Of a stretch of DNA of 64,000 nucleotides, positions 51,163 through 60,461 are shown piece by piece. Each line of letters begins with the position of its first letter. The stretch's first letter is position 1. Position numbers and translations under genes: made by a program. The notes under the pieces were generated by a model that saw only the letters and a list, made by a program, of their open reading frames with translations, was not told where the DNA came from and did no database searches. Origin of the DNA: Io17-Chloro-G2 sp034420695 (lineage in GTDB: Bacteria > Chloroflexota > Dehalococcoidia > Lucifugimonadales > UBA3495). Where the stretch lies: contig DAOULB010000052.1 in the NCBI GenBank assembly GCA_034420695.1, forward strand, positions 62,001 to 126,000, given 5' to 3'.

Positions 51163-51930
51163 ATGAGCAGTTGGAATCCGGCCCAGTATTTGAAATTCGG
51201 CAATGAGCGCCTGCAGCCGGCTATAGACCTAATTGCCCGTATCCCTCTGGATTCCCCTGGGGTAATCTACGACTTGGGCTGCGGCACCGGGTCCGGCACC
51301 CGGATGCTCAAGGAACGGTGGCCCGCCGCCAATGTGACCGGGGTGGACGCTTCCGAGTCCATGCTGGAGCGCACCCGTGACTTGGCAGGCGAAATTTCGT
51401 GGCAACAGGCCGACCTGAACACTTGGGAACCCGGCGCCCCCCCTGACCTGCTCTTTTCCAACGCCGCCCTGCATTGGCTGGACAACCACGAGACCCTGTT
51501 TCCCCGGCTCCTCGACAGGCTCGGCGACGGCGGCGTACTAGCCGTGCAGATGCCCCACAACTTCTCGGCGCCCAGTCACTCTTCCATCGCCGAGACGGTG
51601 CGCAGCGGCCCCTGGCGGCAGGCTCTGGAACCCCACCTGAGGGAGCAGCCGGTCATGGAAAGCTCCGCCTACTTCGACCTGCTCAGCCCCCTTTGCTCCC
51701 GGATCGATATGTGGGAGACCACCTACTTCCACGTCCTGGCCGGAGAAGACCCCGTCGTGGAGTGGACCAAGGGCAGCATCCTGACCCCCATCCTGGGCGT
51801 GCTGCCCGGCGGTGAACAGGAACGGTTTCTCAAGGAGTACCGGCGCCGGGTGTCCAAGGCCTATCCGGTCCGGGCCGATGGAAAAACCGTGCTTCCTTTC
51901 CGGCGTCTGTTTATAATGGCTGCCAAGTAG
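51163..51930 (+). CDS. tam: Trans-aconitate 2-methyltransferase-like SAM methyltransferase
   Basis: 255 residues. The start SSWNPAQYLKFGNERLQPAI closely follows the Tam pattern, and VIYDLGCGTGSGTRMLKE is SAM motif I, with GVDASESML as motif II. DLLFSNAALHWLDNHETLF and a VLAVQMPHN segment also match. Tam methylates trans-aconitate, which inhibits aconitase. Function by family resemblance. It lies 52 bases after the comM-like gene and may be cotranscribed. Confidence 0.88.
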   Translation: MSSWNPAQYLKFGNERLQPAIDLIARIPLDSPGVIYDLGCGTGSGTRMLKERWPAANVTGVDASESMLERTRDLAGEISWQQADLNTWEPGAPPDLLFSNAALHWLDNHETLFPRLLDRLGDGGVLAVQMPHNFSAPSHSSIAETVRSGPWRQALEPHLREQPVMESSAYFDLLSPLCSRIDMWETTYFHVLAGEDPVVEWTKGSILTPILGVLPGGEQERFLKEYRRRVSKAYPVRADGKTVLPFRRLFIMAAK

Positions 51931-52021
51931 CGGCATTCGCTGGAATGTCTCTGCCGGTAGCCCCTTCTCCGTGCCGGCAGCAACTCTTTACCAAGGATCT
52001 TGCAGAAAACAGGAGGATATG

Positions 52022-52459
52022 ATGGGAGTCCTGAAGATTGAAGGCGTGACCCACTGGTCCATCCCGGTGAACAACCTGAACGAGGCGGAGGACTTTTACG
52101 GCGAATTGCTGGGCCTCACTCCAATGGGGCGCTTGGGCAACAACATTATGTCTTGCTTCAACGTCGGCGACCACAACATTCTGCTGTGCGAAAGGCCCAG
52201 CCCGGTGGATGGGCCGTTGAAGGAAGACGAAGGAGTGCACCACTCTTTCACGGTCTCCCCCCAGACCTTCGACGAGGCATGCAAGGTCTTCAACGACAGG
52301 GATGTGAAGATTGCCTACTTGACCTACCGGGCCCAAGGCGTCTTCACCGGGCGAGAGCTGTATTTCTACGACCCCAGCGGCAACCGCTTGGAGCTCCGCG
52401 ACCCCACTTGGAGCAAGGGCATGCCCGAGCCGTCCTTCGAGGAACTGGCCAAGGCTTAG
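52022..52459 (+). CDS. VOC-superfamily protein (glyoxalase/dioxygenase-like), copy 1
   Basis: 145 residues, two VOC modules' worth of beta-alpha-beta units. GVTHWSIPVNNLNEAEDFYG gives the first metal His, EGVHHSFTVSPQTFDEA the second His, and FYDPSGNRLEL the terminal Glu. This set can bind a divalent metal, as in glyoxalase, fosfomycin-resistance or dioxygenase proteins; no substrate can be assigned. ATG 52022 has GGAGG five bases upstream. It follows tam by 91 bases. Confidence 0.8.
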   Translation: MGVLKIEGVTHWSIPVNNLNEAEDFYGELLGLTPMGRLGNNIMSCFNVGDHNILLCERPSPVDGPLKEDEGVHHSFTVSPQTFDEACKVFNDRDVKIAYLTYRAQGVFTGRELYFYDPSGNRLELRDPTWSKGMPEPSFEELAKA

Positions 52460-52661
52460 CTAAGGAGCCGCTGCTCCTCTCTCGAACCCCAGGGGCACAG
52501 GGTCGTCCTTTCCGCCCGAGCATGCTACACCGCAACAGCAGACGGTAGGTGGTGGCGGTGCTGGATTCCATTACCCTGCTCTGCACCAGCTATTTTCAAC
52601 ACCCATCGCCGTCGGGTCGCTCCCTTGCCATCAACCCAATGGCGGCACTATGATATGTCGC

Positions 52662-53198
52662 ATGGAAGAACGCCGGGCCAAGTATCCAATGGGTTCTCTC
52701 TCTGAGGTTCAAGCCGAGACCTTTGGCGAACCGGGGCGTCGCACCTTCAGATTGGTGCTGGGCGCGGGCCAGGCCCACTGCAGCCTGTGGCTGGAAAAGG
52801 AACAACTCTTCCAGCTGGGAGTGTATCTCCAAGACGCCGTGGACTCCCTGTCCCAAGAGGACAAGAGCGCCGACAGCCAGCTCCAGGAACAAGAGTGGTT
52901 CGGCGGGGAAGAGGTCGATTTCAAGGCCGGCCAGATGATGATCAGCCACGACAAGCAGGCCAACTGCTTCTACCTGCTGGCCTACGAACGGGAATCTGCT
53001 GAATCGGAGAAGTCCGAGGAAGAAATGGCCTCCGTGAGCTTCTGGATCGATCCGGGCCAAGCCCGCCTCCTTTCGGAAGAAGCCCTGAAAATCTGCGCCG
53101 CAGGCCGCCCCAATTGCTTCCTCTGCGGCCAGCCCATCAACCCAGAAGGCCATGTTTGCCCCCGGTCCAACGGTCACACCGTGCTGGAAACCGGCTGA
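52662..53198 (+). CDS. DUF3090-family protein
   Basis: 178 residues. EVQAETFGEPGRRTFRLVLG and LWLEKEQLFQLGVYLQDAV, then the C-terminal FLCGQPINPEGHVCPRSNGH with four Cys or His, are diagnostic of DUF3090, known mainly from Actinobacteria. The end looks like a small zinc ribbon. ATG 52662 is chosen; an ATG at 52650 is also possible. In Actinobacteria it neighbours SCO1664-like genes, as here (next gene, 28 bases on). Biochemical function unknown. Confidence 0.85.
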   Translation: MEERRAKYPMGSLSEVQAETFGEPGRRTFRLVLGAGQAHCSLWLEKEQLFQLGVYLQDAVDSLSQEDKSADSQLQEQEWFGGEEVDFKAGQMMISHDKQANCFYLLAYERESAESEKSEEEMASVSFWIDPGQARLLSEEALKICAAGRPNCFLCGQPINPEGHVCPRSNGHTVLETG

Positions 53199-53226
53199 GG
53201 CGAACATACCGCTGCCGAGGCGCTAG

Positions 53227-53937
53227 GTGACCGTGAACCAGTCCCCTTTCCGGCTCATCGAGCAGGGCGAAATTGTCTCTTGCCAGCTTACTCCCTCCGG
53301 CTCCAACTACACCTTCCTGGCCCAGCTCCAGTTGGAAGACCAGACTGGCCTTGCCATCTACAAGCCCAAGGACGGGGAAGCGCCCCTGTGGGACTTCCCT
53401 TCCGGGACCCTCTACAAGCGGGAGTATGCCGCCTACCTGCTTGACCAAGTCTTGGGCTGGAACCTGATTCCGCTAACCATCATCCGCGACGGGCCCTACG
53501 GAATTGGTTCAGTCCAGCAGTACGTGGAGCACGACCCCAAGCGCAACTACTACAACTTCGAACAGGTGGACATCCGGCGCCTGAAGGCTATCGCCTGTTT
53601 TGACTTGGTTGCCAACAGCACCGACCGCAAGGCCAACCACATCCTGGAAGGCCTGGACGGCAAGCTGTGGAGCATCGACCACGGCCTCACCTTCCACGCC
53701 GACATGAAGATTCGGACCGTAATCTGGGACTTCTGCGGCCAGCGGATCCCCAAGCGGCTGTTGAACGGGGTAGTAAAGCTGCAGAAGAGTCTGGAAGACC
53801 CCCAAGGCCGGCTCAAGGAGTTGGTCGATCTGCTTCTGCCGGCGGAAGTGGACGCCTTGCAGCAAAGGGTCGATTGGGTGCTCGCCGAAGGGGTGTACCC
53901 CGGCCTCCCTCGGCGGCGGCGCAGCCGCTACCACTGA
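53227..53937 (+). CDS. SCO1664-family protein (phosphatidylinositol 3/4-kinase-like)
   Basis: 236 residues from GTG 53227. GLAIYKPKDGEAPLWDFPSG resembles the kinase lysine strand, YKREYAAYLLDQVLGWNLIP a helical segment, and FDLVANSTDRKANHIL with SIDHGLTFH the catalytic Asp-Asn and metal His/Asp-like region of PI3K/HipA-like kinases. It pairs with the DUF3090 gene, a conserved pair in Actinobacteria. The histidine phosphatase usually present with them is not seen. Substrate unknown. Confidence 0.83.
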   Translation: MTVNQSPFRLIEQGEIVSCQLTPSGSNYTFLAQLQLEDQTGLAIYKPKDGEAPLWDFPSGTLYKREYAAYLLDQVLGWNLIPLTIIRDGPYGIGSVQQYVEHDPKRNYYNFEQVDIRRLKAIACFDLVANSTDRKANHILEGLDGKLWSIDHGLTFHADMKIRTVIWDFCGQRIPKRLLNGVVKLQKSLEDPQGRLKELVDLLLPAEVDALQQRVDWVLAEGVYPGLPRRRRSRYH

Positions 53938-54000
53938 GGCGCAACGCCAGTCCAGGGCTCCTGGAGTCATTGCTTGGGCAGGCAGGCCCCTGCCTGAAGC

Positions 54001-55194
54001 CTATGCCAAGTACCTGTCCCTAGCCAGCGCCATCGCCTTCTGGTACACCTCCTGGAGGGGCACTCCCCGCTCCAAGGAAAGCCTCCGGCAGTCCTCGTAT
54101 TCGGGGGCAACCCCCGCCGGCCCGCCGTCCAGATACTTCACCTTGACCCTCACCGCTCCCAAGTCCGTCTCCATCCACTCGCTGGCCCGCCCGGCTACGT
54201 ACCGTTCCACCGGCCTGGTCCTCACGCCAAGGGTCGGCGTTTCCCGGAGAATAATCCGGCAGGCGGCCTCTTCCAATTCCTGGGGGGCCAGAACCGACAG
54301 GACCACTCCGGGCCGGTTCTTCTTCATCTGCACCGGAGTTACCCATACGTCCAAGGCCCCGGCGGCGAATAGCTGTTCCTGGGTAAAGCCCACGGCTTCC
54401 CCGGTAACGTCGTCCAAATTGGTTTCCAGCAAGACGATCCCGGACTGCTTTCCCTGGCCCGGGGGCTGCTCCGATTCCCCCAGCCACACTCTGAGGATGT
54501 TGGGGAAATGCTCCGGGTCCTTGCTGCCCAGCCCTATCCCAACGGAGGAAACGGTGAGTGGCGGGCGCCCGAACCTCGCCAGTGTGGTAATGAGGGCTGC
54601 ACCGGTGGGAGTGGTCAGCTCACCGGCCCCCTGTTGAACCGCTTGCTCCGGGGCAACAGGGGCTCCGGCCATAGCAATCAGTTCCAGCGTGGCCGGTGCC
54701 GGGTTGGGATACCCGCCCGGCCACCGGGGGGGCTCCGCCGCTCCCAATACCAAGGGCGACGACCACACCTCATCTACTCCAAGGTAGTCCAGGCCGATGA
54801 CTACTCCCGCAATATCCACCAAGGTGTCCAGCGTACCCAGTTCTTCCAGTTCTAGGGACTCCCTGGGCTCCCCGTGGACTCGGCTTTCCGCTGCCCACAA
54901 CGCGTCCAAGACAAGGGATGCTCTCTTTTTCTGCTCGCCTCCCAATCCGCTGTTGGCTACCAGTTCGCTCAGGTCCCTCGGGGAGAGCCGCTGACTGCTC
55001 TCCACCGTCACCTTCAACCGGGTCCCACGCATCTCCCGTCTGGTTTCCTGGGATGCTTCCAGCGCCCATCCTGATACACCCAGCTTGGCGAGTTCCTGGT
55101 TAAGGAACTCCACCGGCAGGCCTAAGTCCAGTAACGCCGCCAGCAGCATGTCCCCGCTGGCTCCGCCGATGGACTGGATGTAGGCGGTCTTCAT
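54001..55194 (-). CDS. larC: LarC: nickel-pincer cofactor biosynthesis protein (DUF111)
   Basis: Inserts nickel into the pyridinium pincer cofactor of lactate racemase-like enzymes. 397 residues as one uninterrupted frame; in several species larC is read through a programmed frameshift, which is not needed here. QSIGGASGDMLLAALLDLGL, ELTTPTGAALITTLARFG, VLLETNLDDVTGEAVGF, VQMKKNRPGVVLSVL and GVAPEYEDCRRL are LarC motifs. larB is at 62937; larA and larE are not in the window. Confidence 0.93.
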   Translation of the reverse strand: MKTAYIQSIGGASGDMLLAALLDLGLPVEFLNQELAKLGVSGWALEASQETRREMRGTRLKVTVESSQRLSPRDLSELVANSGLGGEQKKRASLVLDALWAAESRVHGEPRESLELEELGTLDTLVDIAGVVIGLDYLGVDEVWSSPLVLGAAEPPRWPGGYPNPAPATLELIAMAGAPVAPEQAVQQGAGELTTPTGAALITTLARFGRPPLTVSSVGIGLGSKDPEHFPNILRVWLGESEQPPGQGKQSGIVLLETNLDDVTGEAVGFTQEQLFAAGALDVWVTPVQMKKNRPGVVLSVLAPQELEEAACRIILRETPTLGVRTRPVERYVAGRASEWMETDLGAVRVKVKYLDGGPAGVAPEYEDCRRLSLERGVPLQEVYQKAMALARDRYLA

Positions 55195-55363
55195 CTCGCG
55201 ATGCCCCCTGTCTTTCTTCTACACTACGTAGAACTTTGCCGCGCTCACCGGGCGCTGGTAACATCATGACGTAGGAATGACGTGAGAGTTTCAATTCCGT
55301 CGGGACGGCTCCAAGATTGTACTATTGCGGCGCCTTCCCTAGAAACGGTCGAGGATGGTCTAC

Positions 55364-55717
55364 ATGGCGGTCCGTCAAATTAGCGCCCTGACCCTGTCAG
55401 TGGCAGACATGTCCCGTTCGGTGGACTTCTATCAGTCCATAGTCGGCTTGGAGCTCCTCTTCGGAGGACCGGGGAAGGAGTTCACGAGCTTCCGCGTAGG
55501 CGACGGCTATCTGAACCTGATATTGCAACGGGACAGGATACCGTCCTGGTGGGGCCGTGCCATCTTTTACGTTGACGACGTCGACGAGACCTTCCGCCAA
55601 GTCACCGGGGCCGGAGGCGTCCCGGACACTAGCCCCAGTGATGCTCCCTGGGGAGAGCGCTATTTTCACCTGACCGACCCCGACGGCCACGAGTTGAGCT
55701 TCGCCAAGCCGCTGTAA
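55364..55717 (+). CDS. VOC-superfamily protein, copy 2
   Basis: 117 residues. QISALTLSVADMSRSVDFYQ, IVGLELLFGG, AIFYVDDVDETFRQV and ERYFHLTDPDGHELSFAKPL show one glyoxalase-like module pair. The first-strand His common in metal-binding VOC proteins is replaced by Leu (ALTLSV), so metal binding is uncertain. ATG 55364 is preferred over 55355. Function unknown. Confidence 0.78.
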   Translation: MAVRQISALTLSVADMSRSVDFYQSIVGLELLFGGPGKEFTSFRVGDGYLNLILQRDRIPSWWGRAIFYVDDVDETFRQVTGAGGVPDTSPSDAPWGERYFHLTDPDGHELSFAKPL

Positions 55718-55785
55718 TTCTGTCATTTACTCTGCGGACTGCGCAGCGTTAGAATTGATCAGCGCCCTTTGGAGAAATAACCTGA

Positions 55786-56586
55786 ATGACTACCATCAAT
55801 TCCTTGGAAGAGTTCCTTCAGGCCTTGGATGACAACCCCTCTTGGCGGGATGCTGTACGCGCCCGCATCCTGGGTGAGGAGCTGTTGCAACTACCCCAGC
55901 GGTTCAACACTTACGTTGAACAACAAACCGGGTTCAACCAGCAAGTTTCCGGCTTCATCGAAGAACAGAAACAATTCAACGAAGAGCAGAAGCAATTCAA
56001 TCAGCACGTCTCCGGCTTCATCGAAGAACAGAAACAATTCAACCTGTCCTCCGATGCTCGCATGGAGAGAATTGAAACCAGGGTCGCTAGTCTGGAAACA
56101 GGAGTAAATCGATTGGATGCCACTGTCCGCACCCAGTCGGGCAGAATAGCCAATGCCTTGGGAACCAACTATGAGGCTAGGGTCGAGAGGAACCTGCCAG
56201 CCATAGCCGCCGAGCACCTGAGAATGCAGAATACTGTCGTGCTAAGAGGGTCGCGGCCAGACCACAACCCTGCCCTGAAGAGCATCGTGGAGGAAGCAGT
56301 CCGGGAAGGGCGCATCACACTACAGCAGAGCGCGGACTTCTGGCCCATAGACTTGGTATTCACCGGGCAAGAGCCGGGAGCCGAAACCCCCACCTACGTG
56401 GCAGCTGAAGTCTCCATTACCGCCACCCAGGAAGACGTCACTCGGGCAGCCAGGCGGGCGCGTATACTTGCTATTGCTGCCGGGCACCCGGTAACGGCCG
56501 CGGTAGTTGCCACCAACATTGACCACCGCCATCGCCTCACCGCTCAGGATGTCGGCGTTACGGTCTTGACTCATTCGGAGGACTGA
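55786..56586 (+). CDS. Coiled-coil protein with restriction-endonuclease-like C-terminal half
   Basis: 266 residues. The first half is a Gln/Glu/Phe-rich coiled coil with a repeat VSGFIEEQKQFN (twice); the DNA carries a 33-bp direct repeat at period 63. The second half, from GTNYEARVERNLPAI, resembles a PD-(D/E)XK-like nuclease module: DFWPIDLVFTG and TYVAAEVSITATQEDVTRAA give Asp and Glu in plausible spacing. Similar coiled-coil plus nuclease proteins of unknown role exist in Chloroflexota and Cyanobacteria. No toxin-antitoxin partner is next to it. Confidence 0.65.
   Translation: MTTINSLEEFLQALDDNPSWRDAVRARILGEELLQLPQRFNTYVEQQTGFNQQVSGFIEEQKQFNEEQKQFNQHVSGFIEEQKQFNLSSDARMERIETRVASLETGVNRLDATVRTQSGRIANALGTNYEARVERNLPAIAAEHLRMQNTVVLRGSRPDHNPALKSIVEEAVREGRITLQQSADFWPIDLVFTGQEPGAETPTYVAAEVSITATQEDVTRAARRARILAIAAGHPVTAAVVATNIDHRHRLTAQDVGVTVLTHSED
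55948..56043 (+). repeat. 33-bp direct repeat inside the coiled-coil gene, period 63
   Basis: Identical copies at 55948-55980 and 56011-56043 begin TCCGGCTTCATCGAAGAACA. They encode SGFIEEQKQFN twice. The period is a multiple of three so the frame is kept. Confidence 0.9.
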
Positions 56587-56665
56587 TTGGGTCGCCCGTC
56601 AGCCATGTCTCCCTATATCCAAGGGCCGTTGACCCGACTCACTGCTCGTTGTCGCTTGGAAAGGT

Positions 56666-57148
56666 TCACAGTACTTTCAGGAAGTGCTGGCCCAACAGCC
56701 TTCCGTAGTTCTCCTCCCCGGCCAGACTGAAACCGAACTTCCGGTACATGGCGATGGCGGCCGTCAACTGGGAAACGGTGGTCAGCCTGAGGCGCCTATA
56801 GCCCCTCTCCCGGCAGAACGCCTGCGCCGCCTCCAAGAGCCCCACTCCGATTCCCTGCCGCCTGAAATCGGCAGCGACGCTCATCCTGCGCAGTTCGGCC
56901 TCTTCTTCGCCTATTCCCTGCAGTCCCACCATGCCGACAATACGGCCCTCAGCCTCAGCCACCCAGAAATGGTTGCCTTGGGAATCCAAGTACTGTCCGG
57001 GTATGTCCAGCAGGTCGTCATCCAAAGACTGCTGCACATACCTCGAGAACTCCGGCTCATTCTCACCGGCGAAGTCCATCAGCCCATTCTTGAACAGGTC
57101 CCGGACGGCTTTGAAGTCTTCCGGCCTGTACGTGCGGTAACTGACCAT
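56666..57148 (-). CDS. GNAT-family N-acetyltransferase
   Basis: 160 residues from ATG 57148. MVSYRTYRPEDFKAVRDLFK is a typical start; AEGRIVGMVGLQGIG and then LRRMSVAADFRRQGIGVGLL give the acetyl-CoA loop (RRQGIG). AAIAMYRKFGFSLAGEENYG is motif B. Substrate unknown. The ribosome site is weak, and it follows ychF by 59 bases on the same strand. Confidence 0.82.
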   Translation of the reverse strand: MVSYRTYRPEDFKAVRDLFKNGLMDFAGENEPEFSRYVQQSLDDDLLDIPGQYLDSQGNHFWVAEAEGRIVGMVGLQGIGEEEAELRRMSVAADFRRQGIGVGLLEAAQAFCRERGYRRLRLTTVSQLTAAIAMYRKFGFSLAGEENYGRLLGQHFLKVL

Positions 57149-57207
57149 CTTGTTGACCCGTATCTGGGGCGGGCTACGCCGGTAGCCCCAGATAAGCTTT
57201 GACCAAG

Positions 57208-58299
57208 CTAAACGTTGACTAGAAAGTTGATCACATCGCCGTCCTGCACCGGGTAGGTCTTGCCCTCGGAACGCAGCACACCCTCCTTCCTGCCTTGGGC
57301 GATGCTGCCGCACCGTATCAAGTCCTCGTAGCGGATAACCTCCGCCCGAATAAAGCCCCTGGTGAAATCAGTATGAATGGTTCCAGCCGCTTCCTGGGCT
57401 GGTAGGCCCGCAGAAACACTCCACGCCCTTACCTCGTCATCTCCTACCGTCAGGAAAGACACCAAGCCCACGGTCTCGTAACTGACCTTGATAACCCGGG
57501 ACATGGCGGACTCTTCCAACCCTAGCTCTTGCCTGAATTCCTCAGCCTCCTCGTCGGACATCAGGGCAAGATCTGACTCCAGACGGGCGCACAGGCTCAC
57601 CTGGCCCAGACCGGCAGTCAATTCCCCGGGAGTGTCCAGGGGTTCCAGAGGGACATGGGATTCCCCCTCGTCGGTGTTGATTATTACTACGACAGGCTTC
57701 CCGGTCAGCAGTTGAAATTCGGACAACACCGTCCGTTCCGAGACCGTCAGGTCCTGGGACCGCACCGGCGCTCCATCTTCAATCCCCTGCTTGACCTTGC
57801 CTATGGTTTCCATCTGACGGGCCACCACCGGCCGCTGGGCCGGCAGCGACTTTTTGAAATTGTCTTCCAGCCGCTGGTAAACCCGCTCCAAGGCCACCAA
57901 GTCGGCCAAGGACAGGTCTCCCAGCACCGTCTCCAAGTCCCGCGCCGCGTCCACCGAACCTGCCGGGTGGACTACCGCCGGACTGGTGAATGACCTGACC
58001 ACCAGCAGGAAGGCGTCGGCCCCCTGGAGAATATTGCGGTGCTGGCCCTCCAGGCCCCAGGACTTGGCCTGCGATTCAGTAGGAGGCAAGTCCCAGTACT
58101 TGATCTCGGGGTAGACCAACCGCCGGGGATGGTACATCTCGGCCAGCACCGGCACCCGTGGGTCCATCACTTTGGTTACACCGACTCGCATCTGTAATCC
58201 GCCCCCGCCGGCCCCGGTCGTGTCGGCCTGTCCCCGGGTCAGGGCATTGAAAACCGTGGTCTTCCCACTTTGGGGCAGACCGATAATGGCAATTTCCAT
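57208..58299 (-). CDS. ychF: Ribosome-associated GTPase/ATPase YchF
   Basis: OBG-family P-loop protein that hydrolyses ATP and binds ribosomes. 363 residues. Walker A GLPQSGKT at 7-14, NALTRG, and IINTDEGE in place of the GTPase NKxD motif (Asn-Thr-Asp-Glu fits the ATP-preferring YchF group). C-terminal TGS-like domain DFTRGFIRAEVIRYEDLI and YPVQDGDVINFLVNV. Complete. It precedes the GNAT gene on the minus strand. Confidence 0.94.
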   Translation of the reverse strand: MEIAIIGLPQSGKTTVFNALTRGQADTTGAGGGGLQMRVGVTKVMDPRVPVLAEMYHPRRLVYPEIKYWDLPPTESQAKSWGLEGQHRNILQGADAFLLVVRSFTSPAVVHPAGSVDAARDLETVLGDLSLADLVALERVYQRLEDNFKKSLPAQRPVVARQMETIGKVKQGIEDGAPVRSQDLTVSERTVLSEFQLLTGKPVVVIINTDEGESHVPLEPLDTPGELTAGLGQVSLCARLESDLALMSDEEAEEFRQELGLEESAMSRVIKVSYETVGLVSFLTVGDDEVRAWSVSAGLPAQEAAGTIHTDFTRGFIRAEVIRYEDLIRCGSIAQGRKEGVLRSEGKTYPVQDGDVINFLVNV

Positions 58300-58348
58300 T
58301 CTTAACTGATACCTGCTGTGTTAGGAAGTGAGAAGGGTCCGAACGGCT

Positions 58349-59521
58349 TCAATACGACTCAAACAGGCGGCCCCAAGGCGTCTTGAGAGCGGCCTTGATT
58401 CTACTTCGGCCCTTGGTGTTGAGCCAGTATCCGTTGTGATAGAGGTTCGACGCCGCGAATGCCAGTCCAACCAAGGGCGACCGCAGCAGCATCCGTTCCA
58501 CCGGTTTCAGGGGTCCCCAGTAGATGAGCTTTTGGCCCCGGCTGGCAAAGGTGTTTTCCACCCCGGAGAAGTTCCAATTCACTTGGCTGATATCCTCTCC
58601 GGTGATTCGGATCTGCGAGGTGTCGCCGCAGCCCAACCCCATCTCGTGAGCCAAGCGGATGAACTTGATCTCCATGGGGTCGAAACCCATCATCCTTGCC
58701 GCCACCGCGTCGATCGCCACTTGGTCTGCACTGGCCAAGATGCAGTTCTTCAGGTGCCACCGCATCGCACGCGGTCCCGGACCGTCCCCGGCTATCGTGC
58801 CGTCCATTACAGCGAATATCCCGGGGTGAATCTCCTTCTGAATTGCCAGTAAGTCCACCAGCGTCTCGTGGATCACCGAATGCGTCCAATGTCGCTTCCG
58901 GTGCAGCAGCCCGCCGAAGGCGTTTTTCATCGCACCCGTCATCGTCGTAAAAACGTGGGTCTTCATAGTAGGCAGGTGAACTATGTTCTTGCCTTCGAAG
59001 GTTTCCGGAATTTGGATTCCCTCGGGGAAAATATCGTCCAGAACCAGCATGGGCGCCTTTGGAGTGTAGTCCACCCACTTGCTGGGCGGCGTATCCAAGT
59101 GAATGACGGGCAGGCCGCACTTGTCCTGCACCGCCTTGTGCTTGTTGTTTTCCTCCCCTTCGAACGAATCCACCACCACTGTCCCATTGTGGGCCCCAAT
59201 CAAATCCGTGTGCCCCATTTCCCGAAGAGCCCGGATGACTCCCTCAAGTTGCCACGGCGTGGTGGAGCAGCCCGGATACCAGTGCTGCCACGATATGTTT
59301 ATCTTCAACAGCGTCGGATGCTGCGGGCCCAAGTGCTGTTCCACGCCAGCCAATTCCATGGCCCGCTTGATGTCCTCCAGCACCGTTTCCGGGCTGGTAT
59401 ACACCGCCGCCACTATCGGAGGAGCAGAAGTCTCTACCTCTGGTGCAGCGCCTCCCTGGGTTGCCATTGCTGGGATCGAGTGTGCTTCCCCGGGACTCTC
59501 GCTGGACATCAAATCGCCCAT
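58349..59521 (-). CDS. DUF362-family protein (COG2006-like)
   Basis: 390 residues. LLKINISWQHWYPGCSTTPW, KNIVHLPTMKTHVFTTMTGA and MKNAFGGLLHRKRHWTHS, then DGTIAGDGPGPRAM, match DUF362. DUF362 proteins are of unknown role; many carry a C-terminal ferredoxin domain, which is not seen here. A low-complexity N-terminus of about 40 residues precedes the domain. It lies between UbiA-like and ychF genes on the minus strand. Confidence 0.82.
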   Translation of the reverse strand: MGDLMSSESPGEAHSIPAMATQGGAAPEVETSAPPIVAAVYTSPETVLEDIKRAMELAGVEQHLGPQHPTLLKINISWQHWYPGCSTTPWQLEGVIRALREMGHTDLIGAHNGTVVVDSFEGEENNKHKAVQDKCGLPVIHLDTPPSKWVDYTPKAPMLVLDDIFPEGIQIPETFEGKNIVHLPTMKTHVFTTMTGAMKNAFGGLLHRKRHWTHSVIHETLVDLLAIQKEIHPGIFAVMDGTIAGDGPGPRAMRWHLKNCILASADQVAIDAVAARMMGFDPMEIKFIRLAHEMGLGCGDTSQIRITGEDISQVNWNFSGVENTFASRGQKLIYWGPLKPVERMLLRSPLVGLAFAASNLYHNGYWLNTKGRSRIKAALKTPWGRLFESY

Positions 59522-59558
59522 AACCTCGGATCGGGTCCTGCCTCACAAGCCCCGAAAT

Positions 59559-60461
59559 CTAGCCGGCCAGCCACAGAATTGCTGCCGAGGCCCCTACCCA
59601 AGCGGCTATCGAAATCACCAGTGGCAGGTCCTGGATTATCAGCCGCTCCGGCATCTCGGCCTGCTCGCTGGTGTTTACCAAGTACAGGTACCGGAACAGT
59701 CCCACCGTCACCAGCGGCACTGTCAAAAGCATGGCATCGTTCTCTGGCAGGTTGGGCGCCTCCACTGCATAAAGAGTATAGCTTAACCAGGCTGCTGCTG
59801 CCGAAACAGTCAACAACTGACCGATCAGCGGCCCCGAATATTTGGCCAGCACCGGGCGCTGCTGACCGGCTCCGTCCCCGCCCGTCCTCAGCTCGGAGTA
59901 CCGGCGGCCCACCACGATAAACAACGCCCCCGCCGCAGTGGTTGCATACAGCCAAGGCGAAGGGGCCGCCTCGATGGCCACGGCGCCTAAAGCTACCCGT
60001 ATGACATACCCCGACGCCACTCCCAGCAGGTCTAACACCACCAAGTTCTTGACCCCCAAGGAATAAGACAGGTTGATTCCAAGGTAAACGGCCACAATCC
60101 AGACCATTGCCATTTCCAGCCATGCCAGGGCTGCCAGCCCGGCTCCCGCCAAGGCCACGGCTCCCAGGACCGCGGCCGGGACACTTACGGTCCCAGAGGC
60201 AATGGGACGGTTCCGCTTCACCGGGTGCCTCCGGTCGGCATCCCGGTCGAGCATGTCGTTCAGCAGGTACACCGCCGATGCAATCGCACAAAGGGCTAAG
60301 AACACTACAGCCAAGTCTATGAACAGCGGGGGCAGCTCCCGCGGGTCGTCCGGAGACCACGCCACCCCCGCGGCAAAGACCAGCGGAAGAAAGACCAGCA
60401 GGTTCTTGGTCCACTGTAGCGGCCTGAGTGCCTTGCCAAATGCCAGGGTGAATTTCACCAT
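59559..60461 (-). CDS. UbiA-family prenyltransferase (decaprenyl-phosphate phosphoribosyltransferase-like)
   Basis: 300 residues from ATG 60461, an integral membrane protein with about eight helices. LLNDMLDRDADRRHPVKRNR at 67-86 with RPIASG is the pattern of the decaprenyl-phosphate phosphoribosyltransferase branch, which makes polyprenyl-phosphate ribose. A second Asp-rich site is not sharply visible. It is upstream of the DUF362 gene on the same strand, 37 bases away, and downstream of the flippase-like gene. Confidence 0.82.
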   Translation of the reverse strand: MVKFTLAFGKALRPLQWTKNLLVFLPLVFAAGVAWSPDDPRELPPLFIDLAVVFLALCAIASAVYLLNDMLDRDADRRHPVKRNRPIASGTVSVPAAVLGAVALAGAGLAALAWLEMAMVWIVAVYLGINLSYSLGVKNLVVLDLLGVASGYVIRVALGAVAIEAAPSPWLYATTAAGALFIVVGRRYSELRTGGDGAGQQRPVLAKYSGPLIGQLLTVSAAAAWLSYTLYAVEAPNLPENDAMLLTVPLVTVGLFRYLYLVNTSEQAEMPERLIIQDLPLVISIAAWVGASAAILWLAG

